A DNA stretch of 64,000 nucleotides from Roseimicrobium sp. ORNL1 (GCF_011044495.1 NZ_CP049143.1:6758001-6822000); one strand, 5' to 3'; positions 26,986 through 36,292 are shown, numbered from the stretch's first letter. Made by a program: numbers and translations. Notes: a model not told the origin generated them from the letters alone.

Positions 26986-28678
26986 GGGTGGTGATGCGTT
27001 CGTGTTGCTCCTGGAAGCGAGTCATGAGATCCGGTGACACGTCGTGCCAGCCGTACCACACCCAGTCGAAGGTGCGCACCTGCTGGTGAAAGCTTTCGTT
27101 GAGATCCGTGCGGCCCTTCGCCCTCCAGCCAAGTTCACGCACGTAGTCGCCGTTCGACTTGGTGCGGGAAATCTGCAGCAGCCGCTTGTCTCCCAGATGC
27201 GCCAGCGTCGCGAGGAAAAGCGCACGCAGGGCGAGCCGGTAGTCGCCAGCATCCATCTTCTCCCGTGCCAGTCGCAGCCATTCGTTCTCCGGAAGCTGCG
27301 AGGCCACGATGTTTTCATTCTCCAGATTGATCTCAGGCAGCGCCGTGGTGTCCATCACCACGGTCTTCCGTGTTTGCTTCCAATGACGGAAGAGCAGCCA
27401 CGCCAATGCCAGCACGAGCACGATGCCAAGGGCCAGCAGCAGCTTGGGCATCATGCCCACCCACGTGCTCCCCTCACCGTCCGCGTCCGACCCACCTCCT
27501 GATCCTTCTCCCTTGGCATCCTTCCCACCAAACAACCAGTCCATGAGATCACCAAGAGCCTTGCCAATGTCTTCCAGGGACGCATTCAGCCAATCCGTGA
27601 TCGCGCGCATGGTGCTTCCCAGCATGGTGTCCTCCTTGCCGTCCTTGCCTCCCTCACGCGGCATGCGCCATTCAAATTCACTTTGCCGCAGCGTGTCACG
27701 AATGGATCGATCCAGCCGGTCGCTGGGAACTGTGGGCGTGATTTTCGCCGGCGTGGCCTTGGCCTCTGCTGACACTGGCGCTTGTTCTCGCGCTTGCGGC
27801 GAGCCGTGCAATGGCGACACTCCACTGCACATGAGCGCGAGCACAACGACGAGCACGCCACCGGCGGAACGCAGCGCGCGCAGCCGCACCTCAATGTCCG
27901 CCCCGGTACGCCGGGCTGCTCCATAGAAGCAGCGCAGCACATAGATGGATTTCACCAGGGGATTCATGGCGAGGTAACACAAGCTGAAGAAAAATGCCTG
28001 CACCGGCGTGCTCATGATCAACCCCGACGACATGGTGATGGCATTCTCCGAACCCGAGAAGGACTTGATCAGGCTCATGGTAAGAGCGAAGCCGACGACA
28101 ATGTTGAGATACACAAGGATGGCCGCGACATGCAGCAGGGCCAGCAACGTCACCTGCTGAAAGAACTGCCACTGCGACTGGCCCATGGACTGGGCCAGCA
28201 GCGTCCTGTGCCGACCGCCCCGGCGGAAGTGATCCACCGCCAGCACGGTCACATTATGGTAGAACGCATAGGTCCACGGCAGCGGCAGCATGGTGAAAAG
28301 AGACACGCCCAGCACCCACGGAGCCGTGGCATGCACCCACATCTGGGAGGCAACCAACCGGAGCCAGCCACGCAGCGGCATGCGGTCACGGTGTTCACGG
28401 CCCTGCACCATTCCCATAAGACCATCACAAAACCATGCCTGCATGATCTTCATGAAGGCATAGAGCACTGCAAGGATCAGCGAGGACTCCAGCAACCGAC
28501 CCTCTGCAAGGCCGGAACGTGACATGTCACTCCAGAAATAGAAGAGGTACACCACAAAGGGCACGCTCCCCAGGTAGTAGGTGAGCCACAGGGTCGCAGA
28601 CGCATTGCGCAGCAAATGGGTCCCCTCCTCCACCAGAGTGAAGAGTTCCCGATGATCGCGCTTGCTGGCCTTAGGCAT
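26975..28678 (-). CDS. Large membrane protein with C-terminal DUF4129 domain
   Basis: This 567-residue protein has an N-terminal half of about six membrane helices (residues 25-290, with a QSMGQSQWQFFQQVTLLALLHVAAILVYLNIVVGFAL segment). A soluble loop with a Gly/Ser-rich stretch (EGSGGGSDADGEGSTW) follows, then another membrane helix at about 410-430, and a C-terminal DUF4129 region (WLRLAREKMDAGDYRLALRALFLATLAHLGDKRLLQIS...). DUF4129 is common in MoxR clusters. The stop overlaps the DUF4350 start by 11 bases. Confidence 0.82.
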   Translation of the reverse strand: MPKASKRDHRELFTLVEEGTHLLRNASATLWLTYYLGSVPFVVYLFYFWSDMSRSGLAEGRLLESSLILAVLYAFMKIMQAWFCDGLMGMVQGREHRDRMPLRGWLRLVASQMWVHATAPWVLGVSLFTMLPLPWTYAFYHNVTVLAVDHFRRGGRHRTLLAQSMGQSQWQFFQQVTLLALLHVAAILVYLNIVVGFALTMSLIKSFSGSENAITMSSGLIMSTPVQAFFFSLCYLAMNPLVKSIYVLRCFYGAARRTGADIEVRLRALRSAGGVLVVVLALMCSGVSPLHGSPQAREQAPVSAEAKATPAKITPTVPSDRLDRSIRDTLRQSEFEWRMPREGGKDGKEDTMLGSTMRAITDWLNASLEDIGKALGDLMDWLFGGKDAKGEGSGGGSDADGEGSTWVGMMPKLLLALGIVLVLALAWLLFRHWKQTRKTVVMDTTALPEINLENENIVASQLPENEWLRLAREKMDAGDYRLALRALFLATLAHLGDKRLLQISRTKSNGDYVRELGWRAKGRTDLNESFHQQVRTFDWVWYGWHDVSPDLMTRFQEQHERITTHAT

Positions 28679-28720
28679 GCTGGTTGGATAATTTTGCAGA
28701 GGCTACGTAAACTGTCTCTC

Positions 28721-29050
28721 CTAGAATCCAAATCGCTGCCACATGATCCCTTCATGAAACTCGGAAGGCGTGCTGAGCAGCACCTTCCCCAGGAACCACG
28801 AAGTGCCCCACAGGAGCAGGATTCCAAGAGCGAGTTGGAGGGGGACGCTGATGAGAAACCAGTCGCGCTTGGGTTTCTCCTTCACCTCCAGCTTCGCCCG
28901 ATGGCAGGAACCGCACACCATGCGGCCATCGAGTTCTGTGACGCATTCGCGACAGAACGGCTGACCGCAGGAGGTGCAGCGGGCTGCGGCCTCACGCCGG
29001 GGATGGTTGAGGCAGTGCGGCTGCTGGAGGATGGCAGGGGCTGCAGACAT
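28721..29050 (-). CDS. Small B-box-like zinc-binding membrane protein
   Basis: This 109-residue protein begins with a zinc-binding Cys/His segment: CLNHPRREAAARCTSCGQPFCRECVTELDGRMVCGSCH, about residues 13-50. The order of ligands resembles a B-box zinc finger, which in bacteria often sits at the N-terminus of membrane proteins. One membrane helix follows (LISVPLQLALGILLLWGTSWFL). It lies inside the long minus-strand run; its function is unknown, and protein contact is the usual role of such fingers. Confidence 0.75.
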   Translation of the reverse strand: MSAAPAILQQPHCLNHPRREAAARCTSCGQPFCRECVTELDGRMVCGSCHRAKLEVKEKPKRDWFLISVPLQLALGILLLWGTSWFLGKVLLSTPSEFHEGIMWQRFGF

Positions 29051-29067
29051 CGGGGTAAAAAATCAAA

Positions 29068-30159
29068 TCAGGACATGGGAGGTGGCGCCGCGGGAGGCGC
29101 TGTCGTAACCGGTTCATCGGCGCCGCCCTTCCGCTGCGGCGCGTAGACAAGCTGCACAACCCCGCAGGCAGCCAGCACGAGTGCGAGCGCGAGCAAGGCC
29201 CAGCCAAGAGCGCCGGCCTCTTCAAACCGTGCGGCCGCGAGATAGGCAAAGAGGTCTTCGCTCGCGTGTTCATTGCGCTCAATGATCTCCAGCGCGCTGC
29301 GCTGGGTGACAGACTTTGCAGTGGCGGCCACTCCGACCGCAAAGAGAGCCACCGCCGCGGCGAGGTGCATCACCAGCCCTCCCCAAAGGGAGCCGGCCAG
29401 CGCCACAGGAATCTTGAACTGGTTGGCCCTCACCAGCGCGACGATCGCCATGACCGCCGAGGCTCCGCCCACCAGCATGCTGATGACGGTAAAAAATAGT
29501 CCGTCGACAAAAAGTTCTCCCGCCAGCACCATCGCCCAGCCGAGGGACAAAAGACCGGCAGCCAGCACCCACGTACTACCTGCCCACCGCGGCTTCAGAC
29601 CTGCAGCGGACGCATACCTCGGAGCGAAGGTCGCCATGTGGCCGGCAGCGGCCGCTGCGGCAGCCGCGGCTGCTCCCATTTCCACCACCGCCAGTCCTTT
29701 TTGATGCTCCATGCACAGCGCTTCCAGCTGCTCAATCACGGGCTGGGCCGTCTGTACGCGGGTCAGCGGCTTCAGGCGAAGCACCTGCACTGCGGTCTGC
29801 AGCGTACAGGCACAGGTGCGCCCGCGGGCCAGATGTACCGTCAGCAGAATCACCAAAAGCGCGGCAGGCAGCGCCAGACTGAGAGGGTAGAACACCTCCT
29901 GTTCACGGGTTGCCCAAGTCAGCACACCAAAGAACAAGGCGCCCAATCCAAGCAGCAAACCCATCCAGGTGTAGCGCCTTGTCTCAGTGAGGGTGAGCGC
30001 CTGGACATTCTTGTAGTCCAACCGCCGGTAGACTTCGGACAGGGCCATCACCAGGCCCTTGGCTTCCACCACCAGCAGATGGTCCGGACCCTGCCACAGG
30101 GATCCTTTGCCACCGTGGTTTCCGGCGAGCCAGGTATAGTCGGCGAATTGTTTTTTCAT
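29068..30159 (-). CDS. Multi-pass membrane protein of unknown function
   Basis: This 363-residue protein has a soluble N-terminal domain (1-70: LWQGPDHLLVVEAKGLVMALSEVYRRLDYKNVQALTLTETRRYTW) and about seven membrane helices. Between helices is a run of eleven alanines inside MGAAAAAAAAAAG, near residues 160-172. I do not recognise a family. The C-terminal tail is Pro-rich (TTAPPAAPPPMS). It is close to its neighbours in the run (17 and 18 bases), which supports a shared transcript. Confidence 0.72.
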   Translation of the reverse strand: MKKQFADYTWLAGNHGGKGSLWQGPDHLLVVEAKGLVMALSEVYRRLDYKNVQALTLTETRRYTWMGLLLGLGALFFGVLTWATREQEVFYPLSLALPAALLVILLTVHLARGRTCACTLQTAVQVLRLKPLTRVQTAQPVIEQLEALCMEHQKGLAVVEMGAAAAAAAAAAGHMATFAPRYASAAGLKPRWAGSTWVLAAGLLSLGWAMVLAGELFVDGLFFTVISMLVGGASAVMAIVALVRANQFKIPVALAGSLWGGLVMHLAAAVALFAVGVAATAKSVTQRSALEIIERNEHASEDLFAYLAAARFEEAGALGWALLALALVLAACGVVQLVYAPQRKGGADEPVTTAPPAAPPPMS

Positions 30160-30177
30160 ACGCTCAGTAATCTCGTC

Positions 30178-30825
30178 CTAGCGAAGGAACGTCTGCGTCA
30201 TGCCCGCCACGAGGAAGAATCCCCACGCAGCACACTGCAACAAGCTGAGTACCAGTGCCGAAATCGTGCGCCAGGGGCCGCGTGGCACCATGCTGCGCGG
30301 CTTCTTCCAGGCATAGATGGAGAAGCCAAGTGCCAACGGCGCCGTGACCACACTTCCCATGAGAGGCAGAACCATGAGCATCACTCCAAACGGGCCAAGC
30401 AGCATGAGCGGAACGCACAGCAGAAAGGGCAGCAGCGCGGTGCCGAGGGCAATGTTATCCCAGAGCACGCGGCGCACCTCGAAGCGGACATCCTTCCGGC
30501 GACCGCGCAGTTCATCCAGGCACTTCAGGCACACATGCTCGGAACCCCACTGCGCGGACCACGCCTCTGAAACAAAGACGCCGCAATGAGAGCAGGTGCG
30601 GGTCGCTCGCCGGTTCGGGCTGTAAAAGCACACCGCCTCCCCAGGGGCCGGCGGCTCCTCCGGCAGGGCGGGTGGACCACCGCCGCCCGGCACATGCCTC
30701 ATGGCAGGCAGCAGCACGGCCTTCACCGGCCTGCGGCACAGGGGGCAGGCGCCATCCCGCGACGACGCAAAGACCGCCACAGGGATGTGGTATCCGCAAG
30801 CCGTGCATCGAATCATCGTCGTCAT
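30178..30825 (-). CDS. Zinc-ribbon membrane protein of unknown function
   Basis: This 215-residue protein has two zinc-binding segments. One is a ribbon at about 7-30 (CTACGYHIPV...CPLC). The other is a B-box-like region at about 66-105 (CFYSPNRRATRTCSHCGVFVSEAW...HVCLKCL). Three membrane helices follow in the C-terminal half. It belongs to the same run as two other zinc or RDD membrane proteins and probably shares their system. No enzymatic motif is seen. Confidence 0.75.
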   Translation of the reverse strand: MTTMIRCTACGYHIPVAVFASSRDGACPLCRRPVKAVLLPAMRHVPGGGGPPALPEEPPAPGEAVCFYSPNRRATRTCSHCGVFVSEAWSAQWGSEHVCLKCLDELRGRRKDVRFEVRRVLWDNIALGTALLPFLLCVPLMLLGPFGVMLMVLPLMGSVVTAPLALGFSIYAWKKPRSMVPRGPWRTISALVLSLLQCAAWGFFLVAGMTQTFLR

Positions 30826-30864
30826 CGCCTTCGTCCCGTCGTCTTCACACGTGATTCGTCATTC

Positions 30865-31731
30865 TCATTTCCACACCACCCGCGTCGCGCAGATACGGTC
30901 ATGAAGGGCGCGCTTTTCGCTGTCGAAGCCTGCCATCCACCACGGGAAACCACCCGCAATAAACCCCACCACAAACGCCACGAAAAGCCCAATCCCCCAG
31001 AAGGCGAATGCCGGACTTTCCTCCAAATTCCTGAAATTCTGCAGACCTCCCATGCCGATGACAAAGATGAGGACGAGGGGGACCATCAGGATGATCATCC
31101 AGATGATGTGGTTCAGGACACCGCTGGCAGCCCAGCGCGCCAGGGCACGCGGCCAGCGGAGCGGCATGCCATCCATGGTGACGATCTTGAACCCGAGCGC
31201 CATCTTGCCCAGCGTACCGCCAAAGCGGGCCACCATCCAGGTGTGATACCAGGCGTTCAGTGCCATGGAAAACAGGAAGACGCCGATCATGGCGATGCCA
31301 CTGAAGATGCCCGCGGCACTGCTTTCGCCCAGTCCAGCCCCGACCGCTCCAATCATGAACATCCCCGCCAGCTGAACGACCTGCTGGGCCACGAGCAGGA
31401 TGATGTAGTCAATGATCCATGACAACAGGCGCCACCAGAAGCCGACGTAGCGCATGGCGCCAGGGGCCGTAATCTCCCCGATGACGCCCTCGCGCATCTG
31501 CTGCACGAAAAGATCCTTGTTCTGCTCCGGCACCGCCACACCGCCGAGCATCGGCGCACCCGAGGTGGAAATCAGATCTGGCCGCACCCTGCTCAGCGGT
31601 TGCCAGTCAGGCAGGCCCTCACGCCAGAGCAGCGTCTCAGCCTTGAGCGTGCCGTATTCGGCCAGCGACGCCAAATCCGAATCCGAGACAGGACCCTTCT
31701 GCTGACCGTTCTCCGCGTAAAACCAGTTCAT
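30865..31731 (-). CDS. GYF-like domain plus RDD membrane protein
   Basis: This 288-residue protein starts with a GYF_2-like domain (MNWFYAENGQQKGPVSDSDLASLAEYGTL... LLWREGLPDWQPL), usually a peptide-binding module, and then an RDD domain with four membrane helices (FWWRLLSWIIDYIILLVAQQ; GKMALGFKIVTMDG). It is the first gene of the long minus-strand run and mirrors the RDD gene at its far end. The promoter should lie upstream of 31731. Confidence 0.88.
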   Translation of the reverse strand: MNWFYAENGQQKGPVSDSDLASLAEYGTLKAETLLWREGLPDWQPLSRVRPDLISTSGAPMLGGVAVPEQNKDLFVQQMREGVIGEITAPGAMRYVGFWWRLLSWIIDYIILLVAQQVVQLAGMFMIGAVGAGLGESSAAGIFSGIAMIGVFLFSMALNAWYHTWMVARFGGTLGKMALGFKIVTMDGMPLRWPRALARWAASGVLNHIIWMIILMVPLVLIFVIGMGGLQNFRNLEESPAFAFWGIGLFVAFVVGFIAGGFPWWMAGFDSEKRALHDRICATRVVWK

Positions 31732-31828
31732 GATTGTCGCAATTCCCTATTCCAGGGTGCCGCATGGTTGCGGAGAGTCGGACGCAGGTCAATCACCAAG
31801 AACGGCAACCGTGCTGAAGCACGCATCT

Positions 31829-32518
31829 TCAGGGCGGGCTGCCGCTCAGGGCTTCCACCGTACAGTTCCGAATCCTCCCCTCTGTGCCATAGCTGGCGAA
31901 ACCAAAGGGCACACACCGGTCAATCTCCCCGGAGCGCAGGCTGAGGTCTGCTTTGGCGATGTTCGCTTTGGCAAGGGAGCGGTCGTCGAGCCAGACGAAC
32001 AAGGTCTCAGGCGTGACCTCAATGCGAATGCGGTACCACTTGCCATCCTCAAACTTCTGCGCGCTGCCAGTGGCATTCATGCTGGCATCCAAACCATCAA
32101 TGGAGGAGATGCCCACCTGCGAGCCACCCCAGCCTCCCAGCACGAAGGTGACGCACCTCTCCACTCCCCCGGCAGGAAAAGTCAGGCTGCCAAAAAAATC
32201 CTTCCCGCTCACCCGCATGGCTTCATAAGTGACGCGGTAGCTCGTGAGCGGCAAGCCATCCTTCTCCCAGGTGGGAAACACAATGCCAGTCATCGGCGAG
32301 CCGGCCTTCAGCGTGTAGCCATCCGTCTCCTGCTGCACGCCTCCGGAGTTCAGCATCTCTGCCTCCTTCCAGCGACCGATCAGTTCTTTGCCGAAGAGTT
32401 CCCACCTCACCGGACCCTTGGGCGTTGAGGCGGCATCAGGCTTCGCCGGCCCGCAGGAAGCCAGACCCGCCAGCAGCAGCACCGCGCAGGCGAGAGACCG
32501 GACGATGCGTCCTCTCAT
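31829..32518 (-). CDS. DUF1080-like lipoprotein
   Basis: This 229-residue protein has a lipoprotein signal with the lipobox LASC (Cys22). The mature region is a concanavalin-like beta-sandwich similar to DUF1080: LTSYRVTYEAMRVSGKDFFGSLTFP, then KWYRIRIEVTPETLFVWLDDRSLAKA, and a C-terminal FGFASYGTEGRIRNCTVEAL strand. It is probably anchored in a membrane facing the periplasm. A sugar-binding role is inferred from the fold. It follows the EVE gene on the same strand, 13 bases after its stop. Confidence 0.75.
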   Translation of the reverse strand: MRGRIVRSLACAVLLLAGLASCGPAKPDAASTPKGPVRWELFGKELIGRWKEAEMLNSGGVQQETDGYTLKAGSPMTGIVFPTWEKDGLPLTSYRVTYEAMRVSGKDFFGSLTFPAGGVERCVTFVLGGWGGSQVGISSIDGLDASMNATGSAQKFEDGKWYRIRIEVTPETLFVWLDDRSLAKANIAKADLSLRSGEIDRCVPFGFASYGTEGRIRNCTVEALSGSPP

Positions 32519-32531
32519 GACAAATATTCTA

Positions 32532-33005
32532 TCACTTCAGCTTCGCGCCGCCCATCTTGCAGATGAGGTCAAAGTGCTTCTTCTCCACGGGCGTGATGGA
32601 AAGGCGGTTGCCGCGGCGCAGGGTAATCAAGTCCGTGAGGCGGGGCTCCTCCCGCAGCGCGGTGAGCGTCACAAAATCCTTGAAGTCCGCCTCCCAGGTC
32701 ACATCGACGAGCAGCCAGCGCGGATCTTCTTTTTTGCTTCCCTTGTCATAGTACTCACTCTCCGCGTCGAACTGGGTCGGGTCAGGCTTGCCTTCGCTGG
32801 AGATGCGCACCACGCCGGCGACACCGGGCACTTCACAACTCGAGTGGTAAATGAACCCCAGGTCTCCCACCTTCATGTCGTCCCGCATCATGTTGCGCAC
32901 CTGATAATTGCGCACCCCGTTCCAAGGCTCGGTTTTCTTGGGGCGCTTCTTCAAGTCATCAAAAGAGAAAACGTCAGGTTCGGTTTTGAGTAGCCAGTAG
33001 CGCAT
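32532..33005 (-). CDS. EVE domain protein (thymocyte nuclear protein 1 family)
   Basis: This 157-residue protein matches the EVE family over its whole length: MRYWLLKTEPDVFSFDDL, then WNGVRNYQVRNMMRDDMKVGDLGFIYHSS, GVAGVVRI, and PRWLLVDVTWE. EVE domains belong to the PUA-like superfamily and bind modified bases in RNA or DNA. The gene is transcribed divergently from the SGNH hydrolase with about 20 bases between the two start codons. Confidence 0.93.
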   Translation of the reverse strand: MRYWLLKTEPDVFSFDDLKKRPKKTEPWNGVRNYQVRNMMRDDMKVGDLGFIYHSSCEVPGVAGVVRISSEGKPDPTQFDAESEYYDKGSKKEDPRWLLVDVTWEADFKDFVTLTALREEPRLTDLITLRRGNRLSITPVEKKHFDLICKMGGAKLK

Positions 33006-33025
33006 GGTGTGGCCATCATCGCGGG

Positions 33026-33787
33026 ATGCCGTGGATGCGCCAAGCGAATTTCATCGTTCAAATCGTAGCGTGCGTGGTGGCCTTGGGAGCTTACGGTCAG
33101 GCACCCACAGCTCCAGTCAACCGCTCGGCCGATCACCCCCAACCCATTCTCGAGCCAGGCTGGCTGCGTCGTGTCGGCACGCAGCAGGGCATCCTGACCA
33201 ATCAGCCCTGCCGGATCTGTTTCATTGGCGATTCACTCACGGAACTCTGGGAGCACACCGGTAAGGCGGACTGGGACATGCACTTCGCCCCACTGAAGGC
33301 TGCCAACCTCGGCCTCACGGCGGACCGCACCGAACACATCCTGGAACGCATCCGGCGCCTCGACTTCCGCCGGGCGAGGCCGCAGCTCGTGGTGCTGCTC
33401 ATGGGCACCAACAACCTGGGCATGGAACCGCCCGACAAGCCTGACGAGGTGTTCCGCGCCACCCAAAAGGCAGTGGCGATGATGCAAGCAAAGATGCCAC
33501 AGTCCAAAATACTGCTGCTCACCATTCCCCCCAGCGGGATGGAACCCAAAAGCGCGCTGCGTATCCGCATTCAGGAAACAAACCAACTGCTCACGCAGGC
33601 CAAGTGGCCGGATGCTGTGCGCGTACTGCCTGTATATGAGGCGATGGTGGATGATGCAGATCGCTGGCGGGCAGACTGCACGCTGGATGGCACCCACTTC
33701 AGCGCGACGGGCTACGCCCGGCTGGCAGCGCTCCTGTCCCCCGTGGTGAAAGAGATGCTGGGGGCCGCCGGAAAGCCGGTGCAATGA
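33026..33787 (+). CDS. SGNH/GDSL hydrolase (acetylesterase-like), secreted
   Basis: This 253-residue protein has a signal peptide (ending AYGQA) and the blocks of SGNH hydrolases: GDSLTE (block I, nucleophile Ser), the Gly in LGLTADRT (block II), MGTNN (block III), and DGTHFSATGYARL (block V, with the catalytic Asp and His). Its closest known relatives act on platelet-activating-factor-like lipids or acetylated sugars. ATG 33026 is used; ATG 33035 is equally possible. The cytochrome gene follows after 48 bases. Confidence 0.88.
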   Translation: MPWMRQANFIVQIVACVVALGAYGQAPTAPVNRSADHPQPILEPGWLRRVGTQQGILTNQPCRICFIGDSLTELWEHTGKADWDMHFAPLKAANLGLTADRTEHILERIRRLDFRRARPQLVVLLMGTNNLGMEPPDKPDEVFRATQKAVAMMQAKMPQSKILLLTIPPSGMEPKSALRIRIQETNQLLTQAKWPDAVRVLPVYEAMVDDADRWRADCTLDGTHFSATGYARLAALLSPVVKEMLGAAGKPVQ

Positions 33788-33835
33788 GAATTGCGTTCGT
33801 CCGGCATTTGAGGTTCCGTATATATCCACCCGACG

Positions 33836-36286
33836 ATGCTCCGCGCTCTCTGCCTCACCACCCTGAGTCTGCCCTGCCTGCTCCAAGCTGCCCCACCCAA
33901 ACCGGGGGTGGATGGCTTCTTCGGCCAAAACTGCACGGAATGCCACGATGCCGACGTGAAGAAGGGCGGCCTCGATCTCACGGCGATTTCCTGGAACCCG
34001 GAGACGCGGGAGAACTTCGACCTGTGGGTGAAGATCCACGACCGTGTAAGCAAGGACGAGATGCCTCCGAAGAAGAGCGAGCGGCCCGACGCGAAGACGG
34101 TGGCCGAGTTCCTCGCCTCGGTGTCAAAGCCTCTGCGTGAGGTCAGCTCAAAACAACAAGCAATCACCGGACGCACGGTGCTGCGCCGGCTGAATCGCAA
34201 CGAATACGAGCGCACCGTGCAGGACCTGCTGGGCATCGACATTCCTCTGGCGAACCTGCTGCCGGAAGACACCCCCGCCCATGGCTTCGACACGGTGGCG
34301 GAAGGCCTGCGCATTTCACAACTCCAACTGGAGAAGTATCTCGAAGCTGCCGATGAAGCGCTGGAAGCGGCGATGTCACCGAAAGAACGTCCCGAGCTCA
34401 TCAAGGGGCACTACAGCTACAAGGACGAGAATGGCATCAAGAAGAACTTGGAGCTGCCGGACGAACCACCCACGGACCCGAAGAAAAAGTACAGCCGCTC
34501 GCGCCAGGTGTTCCGGATTCTGCCGGATGGCGTGGCCATGTTCACCGATGCGGACTACATGCTGGGACTGGGTCAGTTCCGCGTGAAGCGTACCGGCACC
34601 TACCGCATCAAGGTTTCCGCCCAGGCCTACCAGAGCGCGGGCAAGGACATCAACCTCCGCCTCTACGGCAACAACTTCCGCACGAAGCGACTGGTGGCGC
34701 AGTTTGACTTCCCTGAGGACAAGCCGCGCATCGTGGAATTCACCGCGCGCATCGAGAACGGCGAGCACCTGCTCTTCACTCCTTCGAAAGTCGGTTACGA
34801 CGAAGACGGCAAGCGCCTGAATGACTACGACACGACCAAGGACTTCAAGGGTCGCGGTCTGAACGTGCAGTGGGTGGAAGTGGAGGGTCCGTTGGAATCC
34901 CAGGTGTGGCCACCCGCTTCGGTGGTGAAGCTCTTCGGCGCGGAGAACGTGAAGACGGTCGACAACTCGAAGCAGAAGAAGCCGGAGACCTATGAGGTGA
35001 AGCCCGCGGATCCGCAGACCGAGGTGAAGAAGGTGATCGAATCCTTCGCCACGCGCGCCTATCGCCGCCCTCTGGAAGCGGGAGAGGTGGATGGTTTTGT
35101 GCAGATGGCGCAGGAGTCCCTCACGAAAGGTGAAAGCTTCTCGTACGCGGCCCAGCTTGGCATTCGCGGGGTGCTGACCTCCACGCCCTTCCTCCTCTTC
35201 AGTGAAGCACCCGGGAAGCTGGACGACTACGCGCTGGCCTCGCGCCTCTCCTACTTCCTTTGGAGCACGCTGCCGGACGACGAACTGCTGAAGCTGGCCG
35301 CCGCCAAGCAACTCTCCCAGCCCGCCACGCTGCGCACGCAGGTGGAACGCATGCTGAAGGACAAGCGCTCAGGTGACTTCGTCACGAACTTCACCGGTCA
35401 ATGGCTCGACCTGCGCAGCATCGATGCCACCTCGCCGGACGCGAATTTGTATCCTGAGTTCGATGAGATGCTGAAGCGCGCGATGATTGCCGAAACGGAA
35501 GCCTTCTTCCGCGAGGTGCTGACACAAAATCTCCCACTGACGAATTTCATCCAGTCCGACTTCGCGATGCTGAACTCACGCATCGCCGAGCACTACGGCA
35601 TCGACGGCGTGCGTGGCGAGCAGTTCCAGCGTGTGAGCCTTCCCGCAGACAGCGTGCGCGGCGGCGTGCTCACCCAGGCCAGCATCCTGAAGATCACCGC
35701 GAACGGCACCGTCACCTCTCCCGTGCTGCGCGGCGCGTGGGTGATGAAGCGCCTGCTCGGCGATCCGCCCGCGCCTCCCCCGCCCGGGGTCGGCAGCGTG
35801 GAGCCCGACACGCGTGGCGCCACCACAATTCGCGAGCTGCTGGACAAACATCGTCATGCGGAATCCTGCATGGGCTGCCACAGCAAGATCGATCCTGCTG
35901 GCTTCGCGCTAGAGTCCTTCGACGTCATTGGAGGCGTGCGCGATCGCTACCGCAGCAAGGAGAAGGGTGAGCGCCCCGCGACGAAAATCGAAAACCGCGG
36001 CGTGTGGCAGTACAAGCTGGCCCTGCCCGTGGACACCACCGGAGCACTGCCGGACGGCCGCGCTTTCACCGGCATCCGCGACTTCAAGAAGCTGATTCTG
36101 GACAAGCCCGCCGATCTCCAGCGCTGCATCGCGGAGAAACTCCTCACCTACGCCACGGGCGCTGGTATCACCTTCACCGACCGCGTGGCAGTGGCCGACA
36201 TCGTGCAAAAAACAAACCAGCAGGGCGGCGGTCTGCGCACCCTGGTGACAGAAGTAGTGCTGAGTAGCACGTTTCAGAACAAATGA
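33836..36286 (+). CDS. DUF1592/DUF1588/DUF1585-family exported cytochrome-like protein
   Basis: This 816-residue protein has a signal peptide and then a cytochrome c-type domain with CTECH (Cys33, Cys36, His37). DUF1587 (RRLNRNEYERTVQDLLGID) and a carbohydrate-binding-like insert follow. The C-terminus is DUF1595/1592 (ALASRLSYFLWSTLPDDELL), DUF1588 with CMGCH (Cys678, His682 in HSKIDPAGFALESFD), and DUF1585 (LAEKLLTYATG type). Such proteins are a hallmark of Planctomycetes and Verrucomicrobia and are normally followed directly by a DUF1552 gene. Here a four-helix-bundle gene separates the two. The function is thought to involve periplasmic oxidation of polymers; this is not proven. Confidence 0.92.
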   Translation: MLRALCLTTLSLPCLLQAAPPKPGVDGFFGQNCTECHDADVKKGGLDLTAISWNPETRENFDLWVKIHDRVSKDEMPPKKSERPDAKTVAEFLASVSKPLREVSSKQQAITGRTVLRRLNRNEYERTVQDLLGIDIPLANLLPEDTPAHGFDTVAEGLRISQLQLEKYLEAADEALEAAMSPKERPELIKGHYSYKDENGIKKNLELPDEPPTDPKKKYSRSRQVFRILPDGVAMFTDADYMLGLGQFRVKRTGTYRIKVSAQAYQSAGKDINLRLYGNNFRTKRLVAQFDFPEDKPRIVEFTARIENGEHLLFTPSKVGYDEDGKRLNDYDTTKDFKGRGLNVQWVEVEGPLESQVWPPASVVKLFGAENVKTVDNSKQKKPETYEVKPADPQTEVKKVIESFATRAYRRPLEAGEVDGFVQMAQESLTKGESFSYAAQLGIRGVLTSTPFLLFSEAPGKLDDYALASRLSYFLWSTLPDDELLKLAAAKQLSQPATLRTQVERMLKDKRSGDFVTNFTGQWLDLRSIDATSPDANLYPEFDEMLKRAMIAETEAFFREVLTQNLPLTNFIQSDFAMLNSRIAEHYGIDGVRGEQFQRVSLPADSVRGGVLTQASILKITANGTVTSPVLRGAWVMKRLLGDPPAPPPPGVGSVEPDTRGATTIRELLDKHRHAESCMGCHSKIDPAGFALESFDVIGGVRDRYRSKEKGERPATKIENRGVWQYKLALPVDTTGALPDGRAFTGIRDFKKLILDKPADLQRCIAEKLLTYATGAGITFTDRVAVADIVQKTNQQGGGLRTLVTEVVLSSTFQNK

Positions 36287-36292
36287 TCTTCG

